From an uncultured Opitutales bacterium (lineage in GTDB: Bacteria > Verrucomicrobiota > Verrucomicrobiia > Opitutales > Seribacteraceae): a DNA stretch of 64,000 nt. Each line of letters begins with the position of its first letter. The stretch's first letter is position 1. A model generated the notes under the pieces. That model was not told where the DNA came from, ran no database searches, and was given only the letters and a program-made list of their open reading frames with translations. Where the stretch lies: assembly GCA_943789375.1 (NCBI GenBank), contig CALSTX010000006.1:111022-175021 (forward strand). The letters are read 5' to 3'. The translations under genes were made by a program, and so were the position numbers. Shown piece by piece: positions 63,951 to 64,000 of the stretch.

Positions 63951-64000
63951 GATGATGAATTACGATACTTGCCTGTATGAAAAAGAGCAAGATCGATACA

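Overview
The window is a dense, low-to-mid GC (about 43 percent by eye) bacterial chromosome segment with a Gram-negative envelope: an outer-membrane secretin, a C-terminal-Phe beta-barrel, lipoproteins and a BamE-like protein. The mix of gene families suggests a member of the Verrucomicrobiota, probably a marine Opitutae/Puniceicoccales-type organism. The clues are a diadenylate cyclase fused to PTS EIIA, a Rho with a long N-terminal extension, a compact T2SS-like operon with tandem PilB-like ATPases elsewhere, FecR-domain exoproteins, a TIR-TPR protein and a helical-repeat W/DP protein. There is no rRNA or marker phylogeny here, so the assignment is inference. Most genes at the head of a transcript have no visible Shine-Dalgarno motif, and several starts are TTG or GTG.

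Layout. 1-4.4 kb: the 3' part of malate dehydrogenase, a GNAT acetyltransferase behind a tRNA-Leu, then a minus-strand diadenylate cyclase-nadD-rsfS operon and an isolated nuoA. 4.5-15.9 kb: an 11-gene type II secretion-like operon in the order G-H-I-J-K-L-M-D-(C-like)-E-F. Its GspE carries a complete response-regulator receiver domain placed inside the N-terminal domain. It is followed by a MORN-repeat lipoprotein and an MBL-fold hydrolase. 17.8-30 kb: a minus-strand run of sodA, a FecR exoprotein, an outer-membrane barrel and a second FecR-like protein, then a TIR-TPR membrane protein, a HAD phosphatase, a dicarboxylate/glutamate symporter, uvrB and a DUF2807-like protein.

30-38.5 kb: tadA divergent from infA-cysK-dtd, then an accessory-looking block of unrecognised genes. 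The block holds two paralogous proline-rich lipoproteins, two tandem membrane coiled-coil proteins, an acidic disordered protein, a family-2 glycosyltransferase, a frameshifted Gfo/Idh/MocA oxidoreductase and another small lipoprotein. 38.5-43 kb: pgi and ilvD on the minus strand, with pheA divergent behind a strong hairpin. 43-51 kb: one long minus-strand operon argC-J-B-D-F-G-trpG/pabA-nrdR-unknown, preceded by rplM-rpsI and their intrinsic terminator. 52-55.3 kb: a BamE-like lipoprotein, htpG, a membrane J-domain protein with a possible microprotein in front, and tRNA-Tyr. 55.4-62.7 kb: coaE-rho-pilB-pilB-pilC. The window ends with a minus-strand helical-repeat protein.

How the genes fit together. 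Two distinct type IV filament machines are encoded: the T2SS-like set and the PilB/PilB/PilC set. Neither has its prepilin peptidase in the window. The receiver-GspE fusion implies that secretion through the first machine could be phospho-regulated. The FecR/barrel genes and the coiled-coil/lipoprotein block look like envelope systems of unknown role. The rest is housekeeping metabolism (arginine, branched-chain and aromatic amino acids, cysteine, NAD, CoA, glycolysis) and information processing. No gene-free stretch longer than 300 bases, CRISPR array, IS element or prophage was seen.
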